This document shows, piece after piece, positions 39,820 through 49,967 of a DNA stretch of 64,000 nucleotides. A model generated the notes under the pieces. That model had not been told where the DNA came from. It saw only the letters and a list, made by a program, of their open reading frames with translations, and made no database searches. Each line of letters begins with the position of its first letter. Position 1 is the stretch's first letter. The DNA lies in contig CP036201.1 in assembly GCA_004299845.1 (NCBI GenBank), forward strand, positions 1,302,001 through 1,366,000, written 5' to 3'. This DNA is from Verrucomicrobia bacterium S94 (GTDB taxonomy: Bacteria > Verrucomicrobiota > Kiritimatiellia > Kiritimatiellales > Pontiellaceae). A program made the position numbers and the translations under genes.

Positions 39820-41939
39820 CTATTTTTTGACCGCTACCCGCAGTACAGCAGAACCGACCGCACCATCGTCTCCATCCGGAAAACTCACTTTCACGGAATT
39901 AATGGATTTCAACATCGTCGGATCCACATAAACCAGTTTGGTCGACGCATATTCCTTATCCGTATACCGCCCGGCCGAATCCTCCAGCGGAACCGCAAGC
40001 GCGCGACCGTTCAGCTCAATAACCGGCTCCACGCTTTTTTCCGGCGAACGGGTTACTGCCACCCGCAATTGGGCATAATCGATTTCCCCAAGGTCCGGAA
40101 TTATAATTTTAAACGTCGCGTCCGAAACCGGAACCGTCACTTTGTCCCCATAACAGACCACTTCATTCACCGCCCGCGTCGGTTTAATCGCTTCACCGTA
40201 ATCCGCAACCAGCATCACCGATTCCCGGCCCGCAATTTCCAGCACATCAGGGGTAGCGATTTTCTTTTCCACATACGACATCGTGAAATCCGGATTCCGC
40301 CCAAGGCGCCGCACTTCAACCGATCCCGTTTCAATACCGTAGAGATCAATCTTTTCCGGCTTAAAACTCTGATTATTGATGGCCAGATACAGCTTATTCT
40401 CATGCACAAAAGCACGGGTCTGCAGATCCGGATCGGAACACAGCGCCTTCACGCGGTGCCCATCAACACCCCGGAAAAACCGGTAAAAATTCAGGGTATC
40501 CTGCTCCACCCATTCACTCTTATCCGTATAATTTTTCGCTACATAAAGCTGGGCATAATATTTCGGCCCCCAATTCCAGGTCGTGGAAAGAATAAACGGC
40601 ACCGCTTTCTGTACCGTATGGGGATGGTCGATAAATGCCAGCGTGTTGGCGATAATGGAACTCACATGCCCGAAGCTGACAATCGACCGCTTCTTCATCT
40701 CCATTTCCCACGAATCATGATCGGCATGCGGATACGCATTGCTCAGAATCTGTGAAGCCACCAGCTCACCGTCAAAATCGCCCTTCGGCGCTTCCCCGTT
40801 ATAACCGCCCTGCTCACTCACCACAATATGGGCGGATTTACCAAATTCATTCATAGTATAATTGGGCACAAGGTCCAGCGTACCTTCCAGCGGCAACCCC
40901 GACTGCAGACGCCCCTTATACTCCCCGTCCCGCCAGCGCAGATAGTCATAAACATGGAAGGAATAAAAATCCATTTCACCATTAGTATGGTCGATAAACT
41001 GTTTCATTCCCTGAAAACTTCGATAGTTGTTGCGATAAAAATAACAAACCGACATACACAAACCGCCCACCTGTACTTCCGGTGTCGCCTTCTTCACCAT
41101 CTCATGAGTTTTCAGGTGCCAGTCCGCCAGATGCTGATCGTTGAAAAACGACCAGTGCGGTTCATTCACCAGTTCATAATACCGCGGCCGGGTAAAATCC
41201 GTATAATTAAACTTCAGCACTGCCGCCGCCAACAAAGCTGCGGCATCGATGTTTTCCGGAATATACTGCGGATGCTTGGCATCCCGGACTGAATCCGCCG
41301 TTTCATGGCGTCCCATATATTCCGGATAGGCGTTATGCGCCCCATGCATCGCCACATCCAGATTATCCCCGAAATCGGCTTTCATTCGGTCTGACCCATC
41401 CTGTGGCTTACCAGCCATCAACGGCTTCAAATCAGCAAACCCCGGTTTCTCCGGATCCTCCTTCAGCTTTGATGCCGGATATTTCACAAGCCCCAGCGAC
41501 CGACCGAAATTAATCCCCAGCTCATGCACCAGATAATCATATTTATCCTCCGGTACACGCCGGTCAAAATTAACTCCGCCGTCCGCAATGCTGAAATACC
41601 GCTTCCGATCCACCCGGGTCACGCCCTCAATCGCCCGCGCCGTGCGTGGCTCAACCACAATGTACGGTTTATTCCAATCTATGGAACGAGGCTTCTTTAC
41701 AGCTGGGAAGGATACCGTTGCATTTCGATCTTCACCATCCGCAGCCAGCTCCGGAACGGCATTATCTTCACGTCCCCCAGAACCGACACCTCGTCTACGG
41801 CACTGACTTTTTCCGGAATATCTGCCGTCCGCTCAGGCCCTGACGTTTCCGTTTTCTGCTCAACCGGATTTTCTTCCGGCACACATCCCGCACACAACAA
41901 TATCACCGCCAACATCGGGCCGGCATTCAGAATCTTCAT
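39820..41939 (-). CDS. GH86 beta-agarase/porphyranase-like lipoprotein (one frame break)
   Basis: Probable endo-beta-agarase or beta-porphyranase of about 707 residues. The N-terminus is a lipoprotein signal (MKILNAGPMLAVILLCAGC). The GH86 catalytic domain has YYELVNEPHWSFFNDQHLADWH (acid/base Glu) and HIVVSEQGGYNG (nucleophile Glu), then two beta-sandwich regions. The first about 55 residues are in another frame from the rest; one extra G in the run at 41774-41778 gives a continuous reading into DWNKPYIVVEPRTARAIEG. GGAGGAG lies before the ATG. This enzyme points to red-algal galactans as a substrate, consistent with the sulfatases around it. Confidence 0.82.
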
Positions 41940-42057
41940 ACAACAACTCCTCCATGAGAACCTAAACATTTAGATAAAGAACGCTGCCGAAGCAAGAAAA
42001 GGACACATTAGATGCATGATAACGCGTTTTTTGATCAGAAAAACCGAAGAATAAAAC

Positions 42058-42086
42058 AGGAGATTTCCTATACCGGAAAATCTCCT
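42058..42086 (-). terminator. Terminator after the PKD-domain gene
   Basis: Minus strand hairpin with arms AGGAGATTTTCC (42086-42075) and GGAAATCTCCT (42068-42058), one bulge, followed by GTTTTATT. It lies about 25 bases past the stop of the 42109-44135 gene. Confidence 0.7.
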
Positions 42087-42108
42087 CTCTGTTTTTGAAA
42101 CCTGTTGC

Positions 42109-44135
42109 TTACAGTTGCTCTACAACAATGCGCAGGTATCGCTGTTCCGGCGAATCGCTCCCGGCCCGGAATCGGTACTGGATCAGGTCATGTTCCGGTT
42201 TTTCCGGAAGGTCGTTGGTGAACATGCCATCCGCAAGCAGTGGAACCCATACATCTTCTGTAATGTCGGTGCAGACTTCAACCATGTACTGCATACCGAA
42301 TCGTTCAGAACCTTTCAACTGCGGCACAAACAGATGGCCGTTTCCATCGGCAGTAAAATCCAGATAGAAAAGACCGGTGTCTGCCGGATTGGTGGGATTC
42401 GACCCCAAGGCAAATTCAAGGAAATTTTCCTGTCCGTCGCCGTCATCGTCACCCTCCATACCGCCCGTCAGACCGTATTGCGCCTCAAAGTTCGAAAAGG
42501 CATCCGCAACCGGCAGATTCACGGTCACGGAATTGACCTGAAAGGCATTAAGCCCGGAATTGTTGGCGGCCGGATTGATTCGCTGAAAAAACAGATAGGC
42601 TCCCGAGCCGGCCAGGGCATTGTACACATCGGTACCGATTCCCGCGTAATCGACTCCCGACACTCTATAACCGGATACCGTACCGGTTCCTGTGTCCGTG
42701 CCGTCAGTCAGGTTCTGCAGCCGCACAGTATAGAAAGTGTCAGCCGCTGTAGAACCCATGGTGAGTTCATAATCAAGTTGCATCCGGTCGCCACCGTCCG
42801 GATCGCCGCTGGAAACAGAACCCGCACCGGAAGGTATCGCATAATTATTGAGAAGCCGGTATTTCCCGTCAGTCTGCAGCTGAACATTCACGTCCGGCTC
42901 ATGTCCGCCGGTGGACACACTCCCGGACGAGGCATCGGCTTTCAGTCCGGAGAGCACCGTATAGACAAAACCGGTGGGAACAGCATAGGTTCCGCTGAAT
43001 TCAAAATCCATGCTGTAGGCAAACGTCTCTCCCGGTGCCAGCCTGATCGGAAGGTTCAGCACCGCCAGGCTGTTGTTTGCCGTGGTGACAGCAGAGCCGC
43101 CGTCGTTCGTATTCACAATCCAGCCGTCTTCGGCGTTCCATCCCACCTGACCGTCAAGTTCACCATTGGCAAATCCGCCATCGGCCTCGAACCCTATTAT
43201 CGAAATATGAACAACCTCCACTGTAACCTCGTCATAAGCGGTATTGTTTTCGTCGTCCATGACGGTCAGACGGAAAACATAGGAACCCTGCACCAGCCCG
43301 GCGCCGGAAAGCACAGCGCTCGACGCGCCGGAAAGCACAGCGGTGTTAGGCCCCGATTGCTGGGTCCAGCTGTAGGTGGAAATCGTGCCGTCATCCGTAG
43401 CACTGCCGGTCAGAGTCACCTGATTTTCCGGCAGATTGATCACCTGATCCGTACCGGCATTCACAAAAGGTCCACCGAAAAGAATCGATTCCGGCTGATT
43501 TACAAATACGGAATCGTTGGGCCAGTTACCCAGATCACTGTGGGCAAACATAATGCGATCCAGATTGAATTGATTCGAACGCCCTGAAACCGTGAAAGTA
43601 TAAATCCCCCCGCTTTGAATTCATAATAAACCGGCACATGGTCGGCACCAGGTGCATCCATATTGGTTGCACGCGACCACTCCGTTGCACTGCCGCCATA
43701 GAGCTTGGAATCGGTCAGCAACGCACTCAGCGCAACATCGTCTGAACCGCTTTGAAAATCTCCCTCCATTCGAACAAAACAGTCGTTGTGCTGATCACTC
43801 CCGTCCCCCGGATTCAACCGTTTGTGGGCACGCAGAAATACCCGGTAAACCCCGGCCTTGTTGATTTTAAAGGTATAGACCAGCGGTGAAGACGGAACGC
43901 CCCATCCGTCGGGCCCATACCGCTTATATTCCAGATGTCCTGTACCGGTGGCTCCGGCCGGATATCCGGCTGCACCGACAGTATAAAAATCCCATCCATC
44001 GTACGGTGATTCAGTATTTTCCGCCTCCATAATAACGAGGCCGTTGGCTTCGTTATAAATCCGTTCTGCAAAACTGCTGACCGTTATCAGCAGTGAAGTA
44101 CCGCATATGCACAGCCATGTTACTTTTTCCATCAT
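42109..44135 (-). CDS. Exported CBM-like/PKD modular protein (one frame break)
   Basis: Exported protein of about 676 residues. Signal peptide; CBM6/malectin-like module (NGLVIMEAENTESPYDGWDF ... VYRVFLRAHKRLNPGD ... FKAGG(I)YTFTVSGRSNQF); PKD-like domain (NAGTDQVINLPENQVTLTGS); an about 190-residue beta domain; and a calcium-binding-like repeat (DDDGDGQENFLEFALGSNPT) with a beta tail. Codons before and after the six-G run at 43606-43611 are in different frames; one more G restores the module. No catalytic motif is seen. A promoter matching that of the ECF sigma gene precedes it, so it is the best candidate target of that sigma factor. Confidence 0.78.
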
Positions 44136-44147
44136 TGTCCTCCTTAT

Positions 44148-44174
44148 TATAGGTCCCTCACTTGACGACCTATA
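44148..44174. promoter_or_regulatory. Inverted repeat TATAGGTC/GACCTATA
   Basis: Perfect 8-base arms (44148-44155 and 44167-44174) separated by 11 bases, just before the 44135 start. The distal arm overlaps the -10-like part of the sigma-type promoter, so it may be an operator or a 5'-leader hairpin. Confidence 0.4.
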
Positions 44175-44203
44175 TGCAGGAGCTATATCGATATTAGGCA
44201 GAA
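44167..44203 (-). promoter_or_regulatory. ECF-type promoter of the 42109-44135 gene
   Basis: Minus strand TTCTGCCTAAT (44203-44193), 17-base spacer, ATATAGGTC (44175-44167). The same two blocks with the same spacing occur before the ECF sigma gene at 48321-48357, while the spacers differ. The -10-like block ends in GTC, common in ECF promoters. Confidence 0.65.
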
Positions 44204-44207
44204 TAAA

Positions 44208-46496
44208 TTATCTGTTGTTACGTCGGATCAGGACAACCCAGTCGGACGTCGGTTTTGACGGGGCCTCACCCAGCGAAACAGAGGAACCGCCGCTCACAGT
44301 TGCTATACTGCCGCGGACCAAATCCCCACCGTTTATCGGATCAAACCAATAGACTTCATACGCACCGTTCATCTGCTTCAGATTCAGCGAAGCACGGCCT
44401 CCTTCCGGCAGATAGACGACAAACACGTTTTTCCCATCCGACAGACAGTGTCCGGTTCCGCCGGAGAGCAGTTCATCGTGATTTTTCATGGTCCAGAACG
44501 GGATATGCTGATCCTGGAAAAATTCATTAACGGCAATATCCGACCAACGGAGCAGCTTCTCGAAATGGGCGTAGTTATCCAGCCTGAGATCAGAACCGCC
44601 GGAATAGTATTCCACCCCTCCGCCGCCGGCCATGAGGTTGCCCCACAACACATTTTTTCGGCTCAGTTCAAAACTCTGGTTCACGCCCAGATTCCCCGGC
44701 CCCTGCTCATCGCACGCCACGACCCACGGCCGGCCGGCTTCAGCTGAACGATCAACCCACAGCTTTGTTTCATTAAAAACATTTTCCGTATCAACGGCTT
44801 CCGGGGTCTGAAGCGAAATACCGGTCAACTCTGAGGCCCCGAGATGCGGAGCGTAAAATTTACTTTTATCCTTCGAAGGCCCCGTATGAAAAACACGGGG
44901 ATGCTGCCACGGATCAATCTTTTCCATATACTTCAGCCATTCCGTCCGCGTTTCCGCCCCGACCGGAATCTCTTCCGACATATTCCAGTTCAGTGCCAGA
45001 TGATGACCGAACCGGGCAACCATTTCCCGATAGAAGAGCTTACGCTCCGGTCCCAGCTGCCCGCCATCAAGATCGCGCGCATTTTCCAGTTCCATCAATT
45101 TAAAATGCAGGTGAAGTCCCTTTTTCTCCGCATGGTCAAAAACCCGTTCCCACTGCGCCAGTTTGGAGCAGTCAAAACGCAACCGTTCATTTTTATCCAC
45201 ATACGGAAAAACGCGGTCGCCATCACCGGGACCGGAATAGGGACGTTTACCGTTGTTCGGATCAGGGACCAGCCGACCGACATTATTGAGCAGCATCGAA
45301 ACCGAATTCGCTCCGGTACCCGAAATATAATTCAACGCACCGTATATATTTTTTCCCTTGCCGTTCCCCCACAGTTCACCGTCGCCGTTATAGTGTTTCG
45401 CGTGTGAGGCGAAGGTATGGCGAATGCCCTTGTTTCCTTTTTCGGGGGTATTGTCGAATTCATAATATTCGAGAAAATTTTCCGGCGAATCAGGACCGAA
45501 TTTCAGAAAATATTTTCCGCTGCCCTCAAACTGAAGGTGGTGTTTTCCAACATAGCGCAATCGGCCTTCTGCCCTTAGATCCGGTGCTTCTGCCGGGTTG
45601 TCTCCGGAAATCTCAAATGAACCGGAGATTCCATTATACAGGTCCAGCGCATATCCCTTTCCCCCCGTCGCCACCTGATGCCCCTGAATAAATGAAACCT
45701 CATAATTCCAGACTCCGGAAACATCCGGTCGAAAATGACAGAACCATAAACTTCCCGAATCAGCGCCACTGTCTGCGGCATTTCCATCCGCCGCGAAATA
45801 ACCGGGAACCACCATCGTTTTTCCGGATACCGGATGGGTAAACCTGACATCCATCCGGTAGTCCGTAAACGGATTCGGTATTGCCCGTTCCGATGAAAAC
45901 GGACCGTTAAGTTTAAGGGTGATCTTATGCCAAAGAAACCGTTCTCCATAAATTTCAACTGAAGCGGTCTGAGTGCCGACCGGTGTAAACGCCACAGACG
46001 TCCAGCGTCCACGGGCGTAGGCCGTGCTGTCTCCTTCCGGAACCCTACCGTTTGTCACGCAGTCCGACTCCACCGCAATCGTTGCACCGTCCGGAATTTC
46101 AACTTTCCGGAAGCAATGTTTCTGTGGCGCATAATCTACATCGGTTTCCGCATTCTGCACCGTACCGATAATCTTTCCATTCACCAGAAACCGATAGGTG
46201 CACTCCCCGTCCAGCTCGCGCAGTGTTGTCAAAATAACATCATATGTTCCGCCCGCCTCAGCGAACGGAGTTTCGGCCCGTGCAAACCGGTTTCGGAACT
46301 TCGGGTTCCCCGCATTGATGGCCAGTGCCTTTTTCCACTTATGCACATAATACGGCACTTCGCCGGCTTCCGTTTTTGAAAAATCCGCAATCGCGGAATA
46401 CACCACAGTATCGGCGTTTTCTTCGGCAAAACCGGCATAGCCGGGAAGAAATACGGCGATGATGCATGACCATTTCACAAATTGTTTCCGCTTCAT
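44208..46496 (-). CDS. DUF5060-domain glycoside hydrolase-like protein
   Basis: Exported 762-residue protein. After a signal peptide come two beta-sandwich modules, the second a DUF5060-like domain (VEIYGERFLWHKITLKLNGP ... NPFTDYRMDVRFTHP), then a TIM-barrel-like catalytic part (LRYVGKHHLQFEGSGKYFLK, HLHFKLMELENARDLDGGQL, HLALNWNMSEEIPVGAETR, WVVACDEQGPG) and a C-terminal beta domain (GRASLNLKQMNGAYEVYWFD). The conserved Glu residues in NMSEEI and CDEQG are candidate catalytic acids (inference). Substrate unknown. Its ATG overlaps the FecR stop (ATGA), so it is coupled to the ECF/FecR pair. Confidence 0.75.
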   Translation of the reverse strand: MKRKQFVKWSCIIAVFLPGYAGFAEENADTVVYSAIADFSKTEAGEVPYYVHKWKKALAINAGNPKFRNRFARAETPFAEAGGTYDVILTTLRELDGECTYRFLVNGKIIGTVQNAETDVDYAPQKHCFRKVEIPDGATIAVESDCVTNGRVPEGDSTAYARGRWTSVAFTPVGTQTASVEIYGERFLWHKITLKLNGPFSSERAIPNPFTDYRMDVRFTHPVSGKTMVVPGYFAADGNAADSGADSGSLWFCHFRPDVSGVWNYEVSFIQGHQVATGGKGYALDLYNGISGSFEISGDNPAEAPDLRAEGRLRYVGKHHLQFEGSGKYFLKFGPDSPENFLEYYEFDNTPEKGNKGIRHTFASHAKHYNGDGELWGNGKGKNIYGALNYISGTGANSVSMLLNNVGRLVPDPNNGKRPYSGPGDGDRVFPYVDKNERLRFDCSKLAQWERVFDHAEKKGLHLHFKLMELENARDLDGGQLGPERKLFYREMVARFGHHLALNWNMSEEIPVGAETRTEWLKYMEKIDPWQHPRVFHTGPSKDKSKFYAPHLGASELTGISLQTPEAVDTENVFNETKLWVDRSAEAGRPWVVACDEQGPGNLGVNQSFELSRKNVLWGNLMAGGGGVEYYSGGSDLRLDNYAHFEKLLRWSDIAVNEFFQDQHIPFWTMKNHDELLSGGTGHCLSDGKNVFVVYLPEGGRASLNLKQMNGAYEVYWFDPINGGDLVRGSIATVSGGSSVSLGEAPSKPTSDWVVLIRRNNR

Positions 46497-47770
46497 TGAT
46501 GCTCCATTGGTTTCATTTTCAAAATCAGTTCCGGCGCTTCACCGGCTTCAGTGGATCCCATCCAGATATCATCGCCCCACAGTTTATCGAGGGTGACTAC
46601 CCACGTATTCAGCCCTGCCCTCAGATCCCTCGGGTTAATTTCAAATTCCAGAAATTCACCCAGGTCGATTTTTCCCCGAAATTCAGAAATCTGTTTCTCC
46701 AGCCGGTCCAATGCATTTTCCGGCGTTGATCCCGGAGATGCAGCATGCAGACGGACCACCCCTCCACCACCGTCGGGCCGGCGACTGGAAACCTGCAGCC
46801 GCAGACGGGCCTGCGCAATCCGCTCCGGCGCTTCAGCCACATCAAATTTAAGGAAAACCTGGTGATTCCGCTTCGGATCAATATGCAGGATATTGTGGTT
46901 ATCCAGACCGATATTATCATCCTGCACCGGCAGCAGTACCCGGTGCAAAACGCGCCCGCCCTTTTCAGTTATACTTCGGCTGTCGGTAACCATGCCGGCT
47001 CCCACTTCCACACTCTGATCGTCGGAGCGGGTTGCAAACCGAACCCTCCCCTCCTGCACTGACAGGCGGGTAAACTGATCCACCAAAACCTCAAATGAAG
47101 TTCCCAGCACCACGACCTCGGCATCGTGCGTCGTAATTTTCATCGGCATCCCGGGCTTCTGCTTATCCACGTCTGCATGCAGATGACCTGATGTAAGGTG
47201 AATCCGCTTAGCACCGTCCTGATCCGAAACCGCGAACAGCGATCCGCCGGCTATGAAAATGAACGTCCGCTCACCGATATAACTGAACATGAGCGATCCG
47301 CCCACGGGAACCACAATCCGGTCACCGGTATATACCGGATCACCGTACCCGAGAGCGCGCACCTCGCCCTGATTTATCGCAGAAACAGAGCCCCCTCCGG
47401 CCGGAAGAGCAAGCTCAACCACCGTGGCCACCGGCTGATAGTCTATGCTTCCGTCAGAAACAAAATTATTAATCCGCGTGTGCTGCGCCAGATAGATTCC
47501 GGAAAAGGTCAGCAACAGGGCCGCAGCTGCGGCAATACGGCGCACCTTCTGTACCCGTGTTTTCCGGACCGGAAACAGAATGGTTTTCGCTTTCCGATAC
47601 GCCTGATAATCGCTCATAAGCCACTCATCGCGGGCGGTCTCGATAAAATAATTTCCAAGCTGCGGATCATTCCGAAGTGCTGTTTGCAGCTCCTCAAGTT
47701 CTTCCTCGCTCAAATCACGTAGAAAATATTCGGCCGCCAGATTTTTCAGATAATCCTCCGTATTGGCCAT
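46493..47770 (-). CDS. FecR-type anti-sigma protein with DNRLRE-like C-terminal domain
   Basis: Membrane regulator of 425 residues that would hold the ECF sigma factor inactive. Residues 1-75 are cytoplasmic and helical (LSEEELEELQTALRNDPQLG), a transmembrane helix lies at about 78-95, and a FecR domain at about 140-250 (GYGDPVYTGDRIVVPVGGSL, LTSGHLHADV, VVLGTSFEVLVD, LSVQEGRVRF). Residues about 278-419 resemble the DNRLRE/CBM96-type beta-sandwich (NHQVFLKFDVAEAPERIAQA, RLRLQV, W-D-DIWMGSTEAGEAPELIL). That would put a carbohydrate-binding domain directly on the anti-sigma factor (inference). Its ATG shares one base with the sigma stop (TGATG). Confidence 0.82.
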   Translation of the reverse strand: MANTEDYLKNLAAEYFLRDLSEEELEELQTALRNDPQLGNYFIETARDEWLMSDYQAYRKAKTILFPVRKTRVQKVRRIAAAAALLLTFSGIYLAQHTRINNFVSDGSIDYQPVATVVELALPAGGGSVSAINQGEVRALGYGDPVYTGDRIVVPVGGSLMFSYIGERTFIFIAGGSLFAVSDQDGAKRIHLTSGHLHADVDKQKPGMPMKITTHDAEVVVLGTSFEVLVDQFTRLSVQEGRVRFATRSDDQSVEVGAGMVTDSRSITEKGGRVLHRVLLPVQDDNIGLDNHNILHIDPKRNHQVFLKFDVAEAPERIAQARLRLQVSSRRPDGGGGVVRLHAASPGSTPENALDRLEKQISEFRGKIDLGEFLEFEINPRDLRAGLNTWVVTLDKLWGDDIWMGSTEAGEAPELILKMKPMEHQ

Positions 47771-48300
47771 CAGAACACCTCAGGACGCTGCAGCTGGAAT
47801 TCAATGCACTTTCGCAGTTCGGCCTTCAGCCGCTTCAATAAGGAATAAATACTCTGCACCGATTTACCCAGCGCCACGGCAATCTGCGTGCAATTGCAGT
47901 TATCAACATATTTCAGCTCAACAATCCGCCGCTGTTTTGCCGGCAGTTTCTGCATACACCTGTCGAGTGCATCCCGGCGCGGCGTCATCTGCTCAGCACT
48001 GAACACCGCCATTTTCGGGAGATATTCATCGATCACCTCGAAACTGATATGCCGTGCATCCCGTCGGTTTTTCTGATACCATTGCTTAATCTGGTTTTTG
48101 GTGATGCCCATAATCCAGGGCAGCGCCGGACGCTCCCCGTCAAACGTCGCTCCGGCCTGTGCGATTTTGATCGCCACGGACTGCAACACCTCTTCACTTC
48201 CGTGATAGCTGCGCGTTGAAGCGAAAACATACCCCCGCAGATTTCCGTGGTTTTCATAAAAAACGGTCAGCAGATTTTCAATCTTTTCCGAATCGGTCAT
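47770..48300 (-). CDS. ECF RNA polymerase sigma factor
   Basis: Sigma-70 family ECF factor of 176 residues of the Planctomycetes/Verrucomicrobia type. Region 2 is visible in NLRGYVFASTRSYHGSEEVL ... PWIMGITKNQIKQWYQKN, and region 4 helix-turn-helix in LPAKQRRIVELKYVDNCNCT ... IAVALGKSVQSIYSLLKRLK. It is first gene of the string sigma, FecR, DUF5060 protein. AAAGGAA precedes the ATG, and an ECF-type promoter lies 20 bases upstream, suggesting autoregulation. Confidence 0.92.
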   Translation of the reverse strand: MTDSEKIENLLTVFYENHGNLRGYVFASTRSYHGSEEVLQSVAIKIAQAGATFDGERPALPWIMGITKNQIKQWYQKNRRDARHISFEVIDEYLPKMAVFSAEQMTPRRDALDRCMQKLPAKQRRIVELKYVDNCNCTQIAVALGKSVQSIYSLLKRLKAELRKCIEFQLQRPEVF

Positions 48301-48320
48301 TTACGGATTCCTTTAAATAT

Positions 48321-48357
48321 GACCTACATACGGTGCAGTCTTCCGGATTAGGCAGAA
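48321..48357 (-). promoter_or_regulatory. ECF-type promoter of the sigma/FecR operon
   Basis: Minus strand TTCTGCCTAAT (48357-48347), 17-base spacer, ATGTAGGTC (48329-48321), then AAAGGAA and the sigma ATG 20 bases on. The same pair of blocks at identical spacing precedes the 44135 gene, which supports recognition by this sigma factor. Confidence 0.65.
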
Positions 48358-48399
48358 AAAATAAACTTCCACGCCTCGGTCCACCATCCCGGTATATAC

Positions 48400-48441
48400 A
48401 AAAAACCTGTTCTGACGTCACACACGGACGAAAAAACAGGT
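48400..48441 (-). terminator. Terminator after the KAP-like ATPase gene
   Basis: Minus strand ACCTGTT (48441-48435) pairs with AACAGGT (48411-48405), with an inner CGTC/GACG pairing, followed by a run of six T. It isolates the dynamin/KAP pair from the sigma operon. Confidence 0.75.
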
Positions 48442-48478
48442 CGTTTAACCATTCTTATTTATCCGGCCGGAACCGGCA

Positions 48479-49965
48479 TCAGGCAGGCTGAAGGCCCCGT
48501 TGCATATCGTTAAGGCGCCGAGCCTGATTCTTAGCTACCTGCGAAAGCGTAAGGCGCGGAATCTTCCACAGCGGCTCTTCGTTCGGCGTATAGGAACAAT
48601 GTTCGTGTACAACCTGATAGAGCAGTTTAAAGGCATCGCGAGGCTGCTGCATTTGTCCCAGCGCATCAAGTACATCCTGAAGCGATACATCTTCATCAAA
48701 GAAATCACTCAGCACCGGCGCATCCGCGTTATTATCGCAGCACGCTTTAAGGCGCATGTTGGCGAGATCGTACAGAGCGGAGCCCGACCAGGCAAGGCGG
48801 TCAATCATGCACTGCTTATCAAGCCGCGCTTTCATATAGAAGTCTTCAGATTCCCGGTGAACAAGATAGCGCAGTTCAATCGGCAGCAGCAACTTGATGC
48901 CGATATGCTGCTGCTGGAGAAATTTGTTATTGAGCATCGGCCAGACCAGCTCCTTCATCTTCTGTGCATCACCATTGATCATGGCCGGCTCATCCACGCG
49001 ATCAACAAGAACCACCATTCCGCTGTAGCCGAACTCCCCGAGAATCGCCAGCAGGAACCGGTTGAGTTCATAGCGGCTGTCATGATCGCCGGGCATGGGC
49101 AGTGCTATTCCGGCCGTCCGGGTACGCCCGATCTTCCGCAACTTCCGGGCAAGTTCGCCGGTAACATGTCCAACCGTCCGGATTTCGCGGCGAAGGCGCG
49201 CCGCCAAAGTATGCGTCCGTAAAAATTCCACACCCTGCAGCAATACCAGCAGAAGCGCCCCCCCAGCCCGATGCCGCCGCCAGCCAGAGAAACCCAGCGA
49301 GGCAGTTCCAGCGTATCGCCGAAAAGCAGCAGCGTGGCACCGATCAGAGCAAACAAGGCCGCCGCAATCCATTCAGCAAACTGCATTGTGCCGATGCGTA
49401 CAAGTGCCCGAAGCCGTTCAAAACGCTGATCATTCAAACTGTTAGGCTGATCATACAATGCAGCAAGCAGACACAATCCCATCCGTTTACGGCGACTCAT
49501 GCGCTTTACGCTGCGCCGCATACCGCTGAATCCCGGCAGTTCCGGCCGCTCGCCCATGAGGGTATCCACCAGTTTGGTCACGGCAAGTGCAAGCATAGCA
49601 TCCTGATGATCTTCAAGCCGCATGTGCCGCAACGGATTCTCTTCTTTGAAACGGCTTGCAAAAGTATCCAGCGCGGCATTCTGATCGTCATACCGAACCA
49701 CCCAGACACGCTGATCTTCTGAATTTTCATTATGAAGCGCGTACTGCTTTTCCATCGTCAGGCGCAATGCCGTTTTTCCACTGCCCTTTTCTCCGAACAC
49801 AATGGCCGAGGAGGGATGCTCGGGGGTGCCGTAGATTTTGGCAAAATCAGGATGGGTGGATTCTTCCGAAAGTAATCGCAGAAACACCGGATCATCGGTC
49901 GCCTCTTCGGCGCTGAATGGATTTTCCAGTACGTTCCAGTGCCGCCAGAAATCAAAAACCCGCAT
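48479..49965 (-). CDS. KAP-like P-loop ATPase with membrane hairpin (one frame break)
   Basis: P-loop NTPase of about 495 residues. Walker A is GEKGSGKT (residues 58-65). Two hydrophobic helices follow near residues 195-216 and 222-245, and a Walker B-like MVVLVDRVDEP lies near residue 320. Transmembrane helices between Walker A and B are the hallmark of KAP NTPases, so I place it there. The frame changes inside the second helix, at a run of seven G (49258-49264); eight G give the continuous GGALLLVLLQGVEF. The start lies two bases after the dynamin gene stop, so the two proteins are made together and may act together at the inner membrane (inference). No specific function is known to me. Confidence 0.72.
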
Positions 49966-49967
49966 CG

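Noticed and set aside
42115-43587. Plus-strand open frame of 490 codons
   Set aside because: It mirrors the PKD-protein gene, has no recognisable domain, and the minus strand has signal peptide, CBM and PKD modules.
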